A stretch of DNA of 64,000 bases from Deltaproteobacteria bacterium (GCA_016875395.1 VGRF01000020.1:1-64000), one strand, 5' to 3'; positions 9,188-17,577 are shown, counted from the stretch's first letter. Program-made: numbers and translations. Notes: generated by a model not told the origin, from the letters alone.

Positions 9188-10270
9188 TCAGGGCCTCGCT
9201 TCGTAGAACGCGTTCACCGCGTGATCGATGTCGAGGCGCTTGAAGCGCGTGAAGCCTGCTGCCCCGGTCATCTCGCGCGCACAGCCCTCGTGAAAGCCGA
9301 GCGTGCCGAGGCCTAGGCCGCCCGGCTCCGAGAGTGCGGACGACATGCAGGTGAGCACCGAGAAGCCGTACATCAGCGACGCCATCGGGTTCTTCGCCAC
9401 GTTTTCCTGATAAGTCGGCAGCGCCTTGATGTCGGCGATCCAGAGCACGCCATCGGGCGCGAGCGCTCTTCGGATCGCGGCCAGCGCACGCTCGGGATGC
9501 GTCATGTCGTGCAGGCAGTCGAAGGTGAGCGCGAGCGCGAACGAGCCGTCCGCCGGCAGCGGCTCCTCGTCGACGTGATGGAACGTCACGTTCGTGACGC
9601 CGGCCGCGCGCTTGTTCTCCTCGGCTCGCGCGAGCGCGAAGCGAGACAGCTCGTAGCCGTGGAAGTCGCTCCTCGGAAACGCCTTCGCGAGCTCGATCAG
9701 CGCGGCGCCCGAGCCGCAGCCGACGTCGGCCGCTTTCGCGCCCGCCTCGAGCTTCGCCTTCAGGCCCTCGATCGCGGGCACGCCCACGCGCACGAGGAAG
9801 TTCTTCACCCAGGGCGCGAAGCCACGCTCGATGCCGCGCGCGCCCTCGGGACCGATCGCGTCGTAGGGCAAGCCCACGCCGCTCTGGAACGCGCCGCGCA
9901 GCTGCTCCACCAGCGCGAGGGTCTTCGGCAGCTGCGAGAACATGCCCGCGCCGAACGCGGGGTGGCGCTCGTTCGCGAGCACCGCGGCGCCTTCGGGCGA
10001 GAGCGCGAAGCGGCCGTCGGGCAGCGTGTCGAGAATTCGCGCCGCGCCCTGGTTGTAGAGCCACTCGCGCACCCAGCGCTCCGCGAGCTTCGTGCGGCCG
10101 GCGAGCTCCTGGGACGTCGCGGGGCCGCCCTCCGCGAGCGCGCGGTAGAGGCCGAGCTCGTCGCCGAGGTAGACGAGCGACGAGGTGACCGCGCCGTTCA
10201 GCAGGCCGAAGACGTGCTTGGCGTATTCCTTGAGCTTCTCGGAGTCGAGCTTGCGCTGGATGGTGTCCAT
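9188..10270 (-). CDS. SAM-dependent methyltransferase with N-terminal winged-helix domain
   Basis: The 360-residue protein has an N-terminal helix-turn-helix/dimerisation region (about 15-100: VTSSLVYLGDELGLYRAL, TSQELAGRTKLAERWVREWL). This is followed by a class I methyltransferase Rossmann fold with the SAM loop ADVGCGSG at about 181-188 and LTFDCLHDMTHPERAL as motif IV. The arrangement resembles the Rv2258c-type family, whose substrates are mostly unknown. The gene sits alone between the VWA gene (convergent, 45 bases) and the YkgJ-type gene. No neighbour indicates the substrate. Confidence 0.88.
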   Translation of the reverse strand: MDTIQRKLDSEKLKEYAKHVFGLLNGAVTSSLVYLGDELGLYRALAEGGPATSQELAGRTKLAERWVREWLYNQGAARILDTLPDGRFALSPEGAAVLANERHPAFGAGMFSQLPKTLALVEQLRGAFQSGVGLPYDAIGPEGARGIERGFAPWVKNFLVRVGVPAIEGLKAKLEAGAKAADVGCGSGAALIELAKAFPRSDFHGYELSRFALARAEENKRAAGVTNVTFHHVDEEPLPADGSFALALTFDCLHDMTHPERALAAIRRALAPDGVLWIADIKALPTYQENVAKNPMASLMYGFSVLTCMSSALSEPGGLGLGTLGFHEGCAREMTGAAGFTRFKRLDIDHAVNAFYEARP

Positions 10271-10307
10271 GCGCGCAGCATGACGCAGCCCCGCGCGCCG
10301 CGGCTAG

Positions 10308-10838
10308 CTAGCGCGCGCGCGACTTCGCGCGAACCCGCAGCAGCTCGCGCTCGTGGCCGGTCGCGTGCTTCTTTGCGACGTGCGCCTGGTAGCGCGCGAA
10401 GGCGCGCGGCCGCGTCTTCTCGAGCCACGCGAGGAACTCGCCCGCGCTCACCCACGCGAGCTTGTCGGGCGGGCCGTCGGCGGGCGTGAAGCGCTGCTCG
10501 CACTCGCGCCAGTCGAAGTCTTTGCAGATGGCGGGGCGTGCTTCGTACACGCCGCAGAGCCCGGCGGGCGAGAGATGCTCGCAGCGCGTGCGGAACAGCA
10601 CGTGCCACGCGTCGTCCCAGTCGACGAAGACCTCGACGTTCGCGTGGTAGAGGTACCAGACGACCTGGTCGTACTCCTTCGGCGTCGTCGGCCCGTCGAT
10701 CTCGACCGCGACGTAGGTGCAGCACTTGGCGCACTCGAAGCAGGGGTGATCGTTCTCTTTCTCGATCACGGGCAATAACAACTCGCCGTTCTCGTCTCGC
10801 CGGTCCACGCGCGCGGGCTCCCTAACAGGGGCGCGCAC
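10308..10838 (-). CDS. YkgJ-family cysteine cluster protein
   Basis: The product is 176 residues or slightly fewer. It has the CxxCxxCC cluster near residue 33 (PCFECAKCC), then RCEHLSPAGLCGVYEARPAICKDF. This arrangement of Cys is typical of the YkgJ/DUF (CxxCxxCC) family, thought to bind zinc or an Fe-S cluster, with no established function. The longest frame begins at a GTG at 10838. A second GTG at 10808 (before DRRDENGEL) is about as plausible, because neither has a strong Shine-Dalgarno, and the region before DRRDE is weakly conserved-looking. Transcribed alone. Confidence 0.85.
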   Translation of the reverse strand: MRAPVREPARVDRRDENGELLLPVIEKENDHPCFECAKCCTYVAVEIDGPTTPKEYDQVVWYLYHANVEVFVDWDDAWHVLFRTRCEHLSPAGLCGVYEARPAICKDFDWRECEQRFTPADGPPDKLAWVSAGEFLAWLEKTRPRAFARYQAHVAKKHATGHERELLRVRAKSRAR

Positions 10839-10874
10839 GGTATCGAACGCTGCGCCCAGGTCATGGCCCGCGCG

Positions 10875-11576
10875 CTAGCGCGTGGCCGCGAGCTCCCGGG
10901 GCGTGTACTCGCGCGTGTCGCTGAACAGCTTGAGCGGCGCCCAGCCGGGCACCTCGGACATGCGCGGCATGCCGCGCGTCATTGCGCCGGTCGGGTCGAT
11001 CACGAAGGGGTCGTCGGGGCTCTCGAACCAGAGCGTGACCATGTGGTGTTGGCCGTCGCTCTCGCGGTAGACGATCGCGCGGAAGACTTCCTGCTCGGGG
11101 ATGCCGAGGTCGCGCAGCAGCGTGAAGGGCAGCAGCTCGAGTCCGTCGCAGTCATCGCCATCCGCGGCGAGCGTCTCCTCGAGCGTGGCCCAATGGTCGA
11201 AGGCGCCATCGGGCCGGTAGTGGCTACGCGAGTTCTCCTGGATCCACGCGGCCACCTCGCGCACCTGCGCGCGGCGCTGCTCGCGCCGGAACGCCTCGAA
11301 CTTCTCGCGCAGCGTCGCGCTGTCTGGCGCAGCCGCCGCCTCGGGGGCGCCCGACACGGAGGCCGGCGCCTCGGCGACGTCGGCCTGCGCGGCGCGCTCG
11401 CGCGCCTGCCAGCCGGCGATCTTCGGGCTCCACGGATCGTCGAGAGCCGGGGCGCTGAAGTATGCGAACGGCCCGATCGCGCGATCTGCCATGGGCATGT
11501 GCGCGCAGCCCGGCGTCAGTGACGCGACGAGCAGCAGAGATGCAACGATTCGGCGGGCAGCGCGAGGACAGGGCAT
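10875..11576 (-). CDS. Predicted lipoprotein with transglutaminase-like cysteine protease fold
   Basis: The 233-residue protein starts with a signal ending LTPGC (Cys24), a slightly imperfect lipobox. The C-terminal half carries the bacterial transglutaminase-like cysteine peptidase pattern: GDDCDGLELLPFTLLRDLG with Cys143, YRESDGQHHMVTLW with His177/178, and FVIDPTGA with Asp194. Together these form a credible Cys-His-Asp triad. Related proteins (BTLCP/LapG-like superfamily) cleave or bind surface proteins. No LapD-type partner is near. Residues about 60-110 form an Ala/Glu/Arg-rich helix that probably acts as a spacer from the membrane. Substrate unknown. Confidence 0.78.
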   Translation of the reverse strand: MPCPRAARRIVASLLLVASLTPGCAHMPMADRAIGPFAYFSAPALDDPWSPKIAGWQARERAAQADVAEAPASVSGAPEAAAAPDSATLREKFEAFRREQRRAQVREVAAWIQENSRSHYRPDGAFDHWATLEETLAADGDDCDGLELLPFTLLRDLGIPEQEVFRAIVYRESDGQHHMVTLWFESPDDPFVIDPTGAMTRGMPRMSEVPGWAPLKLFSDTREYTPRELAATR

Positions 11577-11632
11577 GGCCCTGTTCGCATCGGCTCAGGC
11601 GTGCGGCGAGTTGAGCGCCGCCCCGCAGGACT

Positions 11633-11770
11633 TCAGGCCGGAATCGGGGCGCCCATGCGCACGAGCGCGAACAGGATCAGGACGAACGCGACGATCGCGG
11701 GGATCCCGCCCACGATGTAGAGGATCGCCACCGCGTCGACTTTGCCCTTGGGCTCTTGCTGATCCGACAT
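11633..11770 (-). CDS. Small single-pass membrane protein (45 aa)
   Basis: The product has a short polar start (MSDQQEPKGKVD) followed by one clear membrane span (about residues 14-38, AVAILYIVGGIPAIVAFVLI) and a short tail. The ATG at 11770 has a good Shine-Dalgarno (GAGGAA, about four bases upstream). An in-frame ATG at 11785 would add five residues but lies over that RBS, so I prefer 11770. It is divergent from the MFS gene with about 100 bases between. Small-membrane-protein function cannot be inferred. Confidence 0.65.
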   Translation of the reverse strand: MSDQQEPKGKVDAVAILYIVGGIPAIVAFVLILFALVRMGAPIPA

Positions 11771-11869
11771 CGTTTCCTCGCGCATCACCGAGAGTTCGTG
11801 GAAGGCGGCGCACAGTACCCACGAGCGTTTCCGGCGTCGAGGTGTTCTTCTGTGCGGGAGGGGGATCGC

Positions 11870-13033
11870 GTGGAGCTTCGGCGGAAAGTCGCGCTCGTCG
11901 CGGCGCTGTACTTCGTCGAGGGCTTCCCGATGGGGATTTTCTCCGACGTGTGGCCCGTCTACCTGCGCGACGCCGGCGCGAGCCTGGAGACGATCGGGCG
12001 CATGTCGCTGCTCGGTCTCGCCTGGACGCTGAAGGCGCTCTGGGCGCCCGCCGTCGACGCCGTCGGCGAGTGGCGGCGCTGGATCACGGCCGCGCTCGTC
12101 GTGATGGCGTGCGCCGTCGCGCTGCTTCCCGGGCACGCGGCGGGCAGCGCAGCGATCGTCCTGATCCTCGCGTTTTGCCTCGCCTCGGCGACGCAGGACA
12201 TCGCGATCGACGCTTCGGCCGTCGCCCTGACCGCACGCGGCGAGGAGGCCCAGCTCTCGTCGGTGCGCGTCGCGGTGTATCGCGTCGGGAAGCTCGCCTT
12301 CGGCGCGGGCGGCCTCGTGCTCGCCGACCAGCTCGGCTGGGCCACGCTGCACGGCGCGTTCGCGCTCGCGATCGCGGTGTTCGCGCTCGCCTCGCTCGCG
12401 CTGCCGCGCCTCCAAGGCGTCGCGAGCGAGCGCGCCGACTGGCTGCGCGGGCTCAGAAGCCTCGCGCGGCCGGGCTTCGTCGGCGCGCTCGGATTCCTCG
12501 TGTTCTTCCGCCTCGGCGATCTCGCGATGGGACCGATGGTCGGCCCGTTCTGGCGCGACCACGGGCACTCGCTCACACAGATCGGCCTGATCCCGAGTGG
12601 CGTCAGCGCACTCATGGGCATTCTCGGCGCGGCGCTCGGCGGCGTGCTCGTCGCGCACACGTCGATCGCGAAGGCGCTCGTCGTGGGCGGCGCCCTCGCC
12701 GCCGCGTCGAACCTCGGATACGCCGCCGCCGCGGTCGCCGGCGCGCCGCTCGCCGCCGTGACGGGTGCATCGCTCGCCGAATCGATCTGCGGCGGCGTCG
12801 CGAGCGTGACGCTGGTGAGCCTGCTCGTGGGCGCGTGCGAGCGCGAGCACGCGGGCACGCAGTTCGCGGTGCTGACGGCGCTATCGCCGCTCGTGGGGCG
12901 CCTCGTGGGCGGCGTCTCGGGCGATGTCGTCTCCGCGACGAGCTACGCCGCGTGGTTCGCGCTGACCGGTGCGCTGACGCTGCCGGCGCTCGCGTTCGTG
13001 CCCGCGGCGGTGCGCTGGGGGCGACGCGAGTAG
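11870..13033 (+). CDS. AmpG-like MFS transporter
   Basis: The 387-residue protein has about 12 hydrophobic segments. The N-terminus (ALYFVEGFPMGIFSDVWPVYLRDAGASLETIG, then GLAWTLKALWAPAVD) matches the AmpG subfamily, which imports anhydromuropeptides for cell-wall recycling, and LASATQDIAIDA is another AmpG hallmark. I choose the GTG at 11870, because GGGAGGGGG lies just upstream and it begins right at the first membrane segment. An in-frame GTG at 11852 and an ATG at 11756 add non-conserved residues. No ampC/ampD neighbours occur, so muropeptide is the likely but unproven substrate. Confidence 0.85.
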   Translation: MELRRKVALVAALYFVEGFPMGIFSDVWPVYLRDAGASLETIGRMSLLGLAWTLKALWAPAVDAVGEWRRWITAALVVMACAVALLPGHAAGSAAIVLILAFCLASATQDIAIDASAVALTARGEEAQLSSVRVAVYRVGKLAFGAGGLVLADQLGWATLHGAFALAIAVFALASLALPRLQGVASERADWLRGLRSLARPGFVGALGFLVFFRLGDLAMGPMVGPFWRDHGHSLTQIGLIPSGVSALMGILGAALGGVLVAHTSIAKALVVGGALAAASNLGYAAAAVAGAPLAAVTGASLAESICGGVASVTLVSLLVGACEREHAGTQFAVLTALSPLVGRLVGGVSGDVVSATSYAAWFALTGALTLPALAFVPAAVRWGRRE

Positions 13034-13049
13034 CCGAGCCCGAAACCGC

Positions 13050-13072
13050 CACTCCGTGCCGGGCACCGAGTG
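13050..13072. terminator. GC-rich hairpin between convergent genes
   Basis: CACTCcGTGCC and GGCACcGAGTG form a near-perfect inverted repeat (one mismatch) in the 54-base gap between the MFS gene and the convergent small periplasmic-protein gene. It is well placed as a bidirectional terminator, but no T-run follows. Confidence 0.4.
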
Positions 13073-13087
13073 GCCGATGGCTCTGAG

Positions 13088-13561
13088 CTAACTGCGCCAC
13101 TCCTCGGGCACGCCCGCGAGGTTCGCCTCGATGCCGAGCTGCCGGAGCTTGCGCTCGAGGCGCTCGATCTCCTCGCGGTGCCTGCGCAGCTCGGTGCGGA
13201 GCTGGAAGTCGACGGGCGAGCGGCTGGTGTCGGTCTCGCTGCCGGGGATCGGATTCACCGACCAGGCCGCGCCGGCGGCGTCCTCGAGCTTCACCTCGGT
13301 CGCCTCCAGGGCCTCGCGCTCCTTGACCAGATCGGCGCGCACCTCGTGGAAGCGCCGTCGCCACTCGCCGCGCGTGAGGCCGCCCTTCTTGTCCACCGCG
13401 TAGGTGCGGTCCTCGGGCAGGGTCAGCAGCTGGTCGAGGGCGACCGCGGGCTCCGCCGCGACCGGCTCCGCAGGCGGCGCCCCGGACTCCTGCGCCAGCG
13501 CAGCGACCGCGAGCCACCAACCGACGCACACCGCGCCCGCGGCGAAGCCAACCCGACGCAT
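13088..13561 (-). CDS. Small exported protein with coiled coil, function unknown
   Basis: The 157-residue product has an N-terminal hydrophobic export signal (ends near AVAALAQ), then an Ala/Pro/Glu linker. A charged region of about 85 residues (RTYAVDKKGGLTRGEWRRRF, then two heptad-like helices: EVRADLVKEREALEATEVKL and LRTELRRHREEIERLERKLR) predicts a short coiled coil. No family is recognised. It is likely a periplasmic structural protein. It lies divergent from the PilT-type ATPase gene (about 130 bases apart). Confidence 0.68.
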   Translation of the reverse strand: MRRVGFAAGAVCVGWWLAVAALAQESGAPPAEPVAAEPAVALDQLLTLPEDRTYAVDKKGGLTRGEWRRRFHEVRADLVKEREALEATEVKLEDAAGAAWSVNPIPGSETDTSRSPVDFQLRTELRRHREEIERLERKLRQLGIEANLAGVPEEWRS

Positions 13562-13692
13562 CACGACTGCTCCCGTGCAGGCGGCCGAGCATAACCGGCG
13601 CGGCGCGGTGTTTCGGTCAAGCGAGCCCTCGCGTTTGCCGATGAATGAGCGAATCGCTTGCCACCTCCTGAGGTTTGGGGAGCCCGCTGCGC

Positions 13693-14826
13693 ATGGATCG
13701 CGAGAAACTTCACCGCCTGCTTCGGCTCGGGATCGAGAAGGGCGCATCCGACATTCACTTCCAAGTCGGAAATCTGCCGCTCTACCGCTTCAACGGAAAC
13801 CTGGTGGAGCTGGGGTACAAGGTGCTCTCCGCGCAGGACACCGAGGCGATGGTCGCGCTCTTGCTCGAGGGCGATCCGCGCGCGCGCACGGACTTCAACG
13901 AGGTCGACCTCGCGTACGAGCTGCCCGGCGAGGGCCGCTTCCGCGCCAACATTTCTCGGCAGCGCCGCTTCTACAACATCGTGCTGCGCGTCATCCCGCT
14001 GCAGATCAAGGCGCTCGACGAGCTGAATCTTCCGTCGGTGCTGAAGGACATCGCGCAGGTGAGACGCGGCCTCGTCCTCGTCACGGGCGCGACGGGCATG
14101 GGCAAGTCCACCACGCTCGCGGGGATGATCAACGAAGTGAATCGCGCCCGGAAATGCAAGATCGTCACGATCGAGGACCCGATCGAGTTCGTGTTCACGC
14201 ACGAGAAGGCGATCATCAGCCAGCGCGAGATCGGCACCGACACCGAGAGCTTTCCGGCGGCGCTGCGCGCGGCCCTGCGCCAGGACCCCGACGTGATCAT
14301 GGTCGGCGAGATGCGCGACCTCGAGACGGTCGACACCTCGCTGAAGGCTGCGGAGACCGGGCATCTCGTCTTCTCCACGATTCACACGGCGGACGTGGCT
14401 TCGACGATCAACCGGCTCGTTTCATTCTTCCCGGTCGACGAGCAGCTGGCGGTACGCGGGCGCATCGCGGACAACGTGAAGGCGATCGTCTCGCTGCGGC
14501 TGCTGGTGAACAAGAAGGAAGACGCGCGCGTGCCGGCGGTCGAGATCCTGCGCTCGACTCGCTCGATCCAGGAGTGCATCCGCGACGCGACGCGCACCGC
14601 CGAGCTCACGGACTACATCGCGCGAAGCCGGCCAGAGCGCATGCAGACGTTCGATCAGCATCTGCTCGATCTGCTGAAGGCGAACAAGATCAACACCGAG
14701 ACCGCGCTCGCGGCGGCGTCGAACCCGACGGACTTTCAGACCAAGCTGCAGCTCGAGGGGGACGAGGAGGTCAGCGGGTCCGACGTCGAGAAGGACGACG
14801 CTTTCGGCTCGGACGTGCGGTTCTAA
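13693..14826 (+). CDS. PilT/PilU-family type IV pilus retraction ATPase
   Basis: The 377-residue protein has an N-terminal PAS-like domain (GASDIHFQVGNLPLYR), Walker A GATGMGKST at 132-140, Asp box IEDPIEFVF, Walker B DVIMVGEMRDLETV and HLVFSTIHTADV (His box). The acidic C-terminal tail (SDVEKDDAFGSDVRF) and length slightly above PilT recall PilU. Such ATPases depolymerise type IV pili from the cytoplasmic face of the inner membrane. I start at the ATG at 13693; the TTG at 13675 would have its GAGG almost touching it. The GAF/kinase-like gene follows after three bases, so the two are co-transcribed. No other pil genes are present here. Confidence 0.93.
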   Translation: MDREKLHRLLRLGIEKGASDIHFQVGNLPLYRFNGNLVELGYKVLSAQDTEAMVALLLEGDPRARTDFNEVDLAYELPGEGRFRANISRQRRFYNIVLRVIPLQIKALDELNLPSVLKDIAQVRRGLVLVTGATGMGKSTTLAGMINEVNRARKCKIVTIEDPIEFVFTHEKAIISQREIGTDTESFPAALRAALRQDPDVIMVGEMRDLETVDTSLKAAETGHLVFSTIHTADVASTINRLVSFFPVDEQLAVRGRIADNVKAIVSLRLLVNKKEDARVPAVEILRSTRSIQECIRDATRTAELTDYIARSRPERMQTFDQHLLDLLKANKINTETALAAASNPTDFQTKLQLEGDEEVSGSDVEKDDAFGSDVRF

Positions 14827-14829
14827 CCG

Positions 14830-16107
14830 ATGCGGACCGTCACCCAAACGGCCAGCGGCGCCGGCGGCGACCCCCTCTCCGCTGTACTGCGGCACGCGAC
14901 CGCCAGCGCCGCCGAGCTCGCACGCGGCGCCGCCCTGCTCTTCGCGCGCGGCCACGCACCCCGTGCGGGCGTTGCCGCGTCTCTGCGTGCGGCCGCGGGC
15001 TTCGCGTCGGCAGAAGAGGCGCGCAGCGCAGCACGCGCGACGGACGCGCTCGTACAGAAGGCCACCGAGACGCGCGAGCCGGTCCGCGCAGCAGGCGTGC
15101 AGGGATTCGGGTCACGCGTCAGTGCCGGGGCGATCGCCCTGCCCCTCACCGTGGGCGAGCGAGGCTGGGGCGTGCTCGTCGTCGGTCTCTCGGCGCCGCT
15201 CGACGAGCGTGCGAACGCGACGCTCGCGTTGATCGCGCAGGCCGCCGCGACCGCGCTCGATCACGCCCACCTCGAGGCGCGCATCGAGCGACTCGAGAAG
15301 GAGCACGCTCCTGACGCCGCCGGCGAGTCCGGCGAAGAAGTGCTGAAGCTTTCGGAAGCGCTCTTCGCGCAGGACATCGAGCTGCTGCGCAAGAGCGAAC
15401 AGCTCGGCAAGGTCGAGCGCCTGAAGAGCGACTTCATCGAGAAGATGTCGCGCGAGCTGCGCACGCCGCTGAACAGCATCATCGAGGCGATCATCGCCGT
15501 GCTCGCCGGCGAGAACGAGCAGCTCTCGGAGTCCGCCAAGCAGAGCCTGCGCGCGGCGCTCGACGACGGCACGGCCTTCCAGCGCACGCTGCAGAACATC
15601 CTCGACCTGTGGCGCATCAAGCAGGGCGAGCTGCCGGTGCAGCTGCAGGAGGTGAACTTCCGCGAAGTGGTCGAAGAGGCGATCTTCAGCGTGCAGGACA
15701 CGCTCGCCGGACGCGACGTCACGATCGAGCGCACCGTCCACGAGATGCCGAAGTTCCGCGCCGATCTCGCGAAGGTGAACCAGATCTTGTTCCTGCTGCT
15801 CGACAACGCCGTGAAGTTCACGCCGCGCGGGAAGATCGAGATCGAGGCGAGCGTCGCGCGTGGCGAGCTGCGCTGCTCGGTGCGCGACACCGGCATCGGC
15901 ATCTGCGCGGACGACCGCCAGTTCATCTTCGACGAGTTCTTCCAAGTCGAAGACGCGAGCTCCCAGCGTTACCGCGGCGCGGGCCTCGGGCTCACGCTGG
16001 TGCGCGAGCTCGTGACGCTGCTCGAGGGAAGCGTCGAGGTCGCCAGCGAAGTCGGCCAGGGCACGTCGGTCACGTTCACGGTGCCGATTCGCTTGTTAGG
16101 GACCTAG
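14830..16107 (+). CDS. GAF-domain sensor kinase lacking the phosphoacceptor histidine
   Basis: The product has 425 residues. The N-terminal part (about 10-145) is a GAF-like sensor ending in a helix. A coiled coil follows, then a HisKA-type dimerisation helix and a complete HATPase domain: LLLDNAVKFTPRG (N box), DTGIGI (G1), FDEFFQVE (F box), GAGLGLTLV (G2). The H box reads EKMSRELRTPL; the normally invariant His is Arg208 (codon CGC), so autophosphorylation on this site is not possible. ATP binding looks intact. No membrane segments are present, so it is cytoplasmic. It sits three bases after the PilT/PilU gene, suggesting a regulatory or trans-acting role in pilus control. It may pair with a normal kinase elsewhere. 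Confidence 0.9.
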   Translation: MRTVTQTASGAGGDPLSAVLRHATASAAELARGAALLFARGHAPRAGVAASLRAAAGFASAEEARSAARATDALVQKATETREPVRAAGVQGFGSRVSAGAIALPLTVGERGWGVLVVGLSAPLDERANATLALIAQAAATALDHAHLEARIERLEKEHAPDAAGESGEEVLKLSEALFAQDIELLRKSEQLGKVERLKSDFIEKMSRELRTPLNSIIEAIIAVLAGENEQLSESAKQSLRAALDDGTAFQRTLQNILDLWRIKQGELPVQLQEVNFREVVEEAIFSVQDTLAGRDVTIERTVHEMPKFRADLAKVNQILFLLLDNAVKFTPRGKIEIEASVARGELRCSVRDTGIGICADDRQFIFDEFFQVEDASSQRYRGAGLGLTLVRELVTLLEGSVEVASEVGQGTSVTFTVPIRLLGT

Positions 16108-16133
16108 CAGCCGCTCGGCCGCGGCCCTTCGCG

Positions 16134-16346
16134 CTACGCCGGGCCTTCTTCGCTCTGCGAGTAGTCGGGCTTCACGAGGCCCGCCGCGATTTCGCGCAGC
16201 GACGTCACGACTTCCTTGTTCTCGGCGGAGTCGACGAGCGTGCGCGCGCCCTTGCGCAGCTGCTTGGCGCGGATCGACGCCATCTGCACGAGATCGAAGC
16301 GGTTCGGCACTTTCGCGATGCAGTCTTCGATCGTGATGCGGGCCAT
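16134..16346 (-). CDS. rpoZ: RNA polymerase omega subunit
   Basis: The 70-residue protein begins [20 protein letters not shown] and continues [14 protein letters not shown], the conserved core of omega, which wraps the beta-prime C-terminus and helps assemble RNA polymerase. Length and sequence are normal. It is convergent with the kinase-like gene and not next to spoT or gmk as in enterics. Confidence 0.96.
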   Translation of the reverse strand: MARITIEDCIAKVPNRFDLVQMASIRAKQLRKGARTLVDSAENKEVVTSLREIAAGLVKPDYSQSEEGPA

Positions 16347-16445
16347 CGGAATCTCCCTGGGTGACGCGGAAGGGGGCGCAAGCTAACGGCGATCGGCGAG
16401 CCCCGAAACGGGTCGACCGAGATGCGCTCGCCCAGAGACAGGAAA

Positions 16446-16473
16446 CCCCGGCGGGCGTTGCCGCCAGCCGGGG
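16446..16473 (-). terminator. Rho-independent terminator after the tiny Lys-rich gene
   Basis: CCCCGGC at 16446-16452 and GCCGGGG at 16467-16473 form a 7-bp G/C stem with a 14-base loop that has internal complementarity. Read on the minus strand it is followed by TTTCCTGTCT. It lies about 35 bases past the stop of the 16-residue gene and upstream of rpoZ, so it probably ends that short transcript. Confidence 0.65.
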
Positions 16474-16508
16474 TCCGAAGACTTCGTAATCGTCTCTTTC
16501 GAGCTCGA

Positions 16509-16559
16509 CTACTTCTTCTTCGCGGCCTTCTTCTTGCCGCCCTTCTTCTTGGCTGCCAT
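16509..16559 (-). CDS. Tiny lysine-rich peptide MAAKKKGGKKKAAKKK
   Basis: This 16-codon frame encodes only Met, Ala, Gly and Lys, nine of them Lys. It has a plausible Shine-Dalgarno (AGGGGGTGA about seven bases upstream) and its own hairpin terminator downstream, which argues for real expression. Similar Lys/Ala-rich tails occur in histone H1-like bacterial proteins; a nucleic-acid-binding role is inferred from charge only. An RNA function of the transcript, with the peptide incidental, is an alternative. Confidence 0.55.
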   Translation of the reverse strand: MAAKKKGGKKKAAKKK

Positions 16560-16836
16560 CTCTGGGTCACCCCCTGGTTGATGGTTCGAGCACCTCATCG
16601 GCGATCGAACCGGCGACTTGAAGGCAACTGCGCCTTCTTCCGTCGCTGCTCTCGGCGTTTAGGCCGGGAGTTGCGAGCGAAACTAACCCCTGCCGCTCCG
16701 CCGAGTCAAGGGAGAAATGCAAAAGAATCATGCCCTTGCCTACGAAGCTGCGAATCCGCGAGCGACCGAGGCTGCGCGCCTTGACTCGCGAAAACGTCCT
16801 GCCTAACTCTCCGCGTCTCATTCGGAAGGACTCGTC

Positions 16837-16926
16837 GTGGGAAGCGTCGTCAAGAAGCGCCGCAAGAAAATGCGCAAGCACAAGAAGCGCAAGATGCTGA
16901 AGCGGCAGCGCCACAAGAAGCGCTAG
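16837..16926 (+). CDS. bS22-like small ribosomal protein (AURKAIP1/COX24 domain), 29 aa
   Basis: Starting at GTG with GGAAGGA six bases upstream, the frame gives a 29-residue very basic peptide. It begins MGSVVKKRRKKMRKHKKRK and ends RHKKR. This is the pattern of the AURKAIP1/COX24 domain family, which includes mycobacterial small-subunit protein bS22 (MGSVxKKRRKxM). It probably binds 16S rRNA in the 30S subunit. It is transcribed alone. A GTG start and tiny size mean gene finders often miss it. 16927-17091 downstream holds nothing I can support. Confidence 0.85.
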   Translation: MGSVVKKRRKKMRKHKKRKMLKRQRHKKR

Positions 16927-17091
16927 CGCAAGCGACGCGCGCAGCGAGGCGAAGCCGAGCGGAGAACGACGCGGCAGCGAAGCGCGCAGCGAGGCGAATC
17001 CGACGGAGATCCCGCGCGCACCCCGAGTCGACCGCGCGCAAGACCGGCAGCGCTGCCGCGCCGCGGCGAGAGTTGTTGGGGCGATCGGTTG

Positions 17092-17577
17092 TTAGGCGCT
17101 CTGCTGGGCCGGCGCGGCGCGTTCGCTCCACCAGCGGCGCAGCTGGCCCACCATCCGGTTCAGCGGATGCCGGCGCGGCAAGAATCCGAGTGGCGGCCGC
17201 CCGCGCGTTCCGAGATCTCGCAAATCGCTCTGCATCGAGCCATTCGCGGGATCGATCATCAAGCCGCGGCGCAAGTACCGAATCGCCTCAGCTTTGAAGC
17301 CGAACGCGAGGTGGACGCGCGCGAGGTTGTGATAGAGGTCGGGATTGAAGAACTCCTCTTTCGCGGCCGACCGGCACAGCTCGAGCGCGCGGTCGAAGCG
17401 CCGCTCGACGAGCGCGATCGACAGTCCGTAGAACGAGCGGTAGCGCGGGTTCGCGCGATCGATCTGATGCGCCGACCGAAAGTGGTCGAGCGCTTCCGCT
17501 GCGGCGTCACCCGCCAGCGCCTCGCGTCCCGCTCGAAAGTGATCCTCTGCCGTATGCGACGCCATCGTCTGCTCCAC
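17092..17577 (-). CDS. Tetratricopeptide-repeat protein
   Basis: The 161-residue soluble protein has about three TPR units (AEDHFRAGREALAGDAAAEALDHFRSA; RYRSFYGLSIALVERRFDRALEL; PDLYHNLARVHLAFGFKAEAIRYLRRGLMIDP), followed by a basic tail rich in Arg/Trp (RRHPLNRMVGQLRRWW). The GTG at 17577 has GGAGGGG just upstream; the ATG at 17565 is an alternative that removes four residues. TPRs mediate protein-protein contact; no partner is indicated. The 193 bases upstream, towards khpA, hold only short G/C hairpins. Confidence 0.85.
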   Translation of the reverse strand: MEQTMASHTAEDHFRAGREALAGDAAAEALDHFRSAHQIDRANPRYRSFYGLSIALVERRFDRALELCRSAAKEEFFNPDLYHNLARVHLAFGFKAEAIRYLRRGLMIDPANGSMQSDLRDLGTRGRPPLGFLPRRHPLNRMVGQLRRWWSERAAPAQQSA

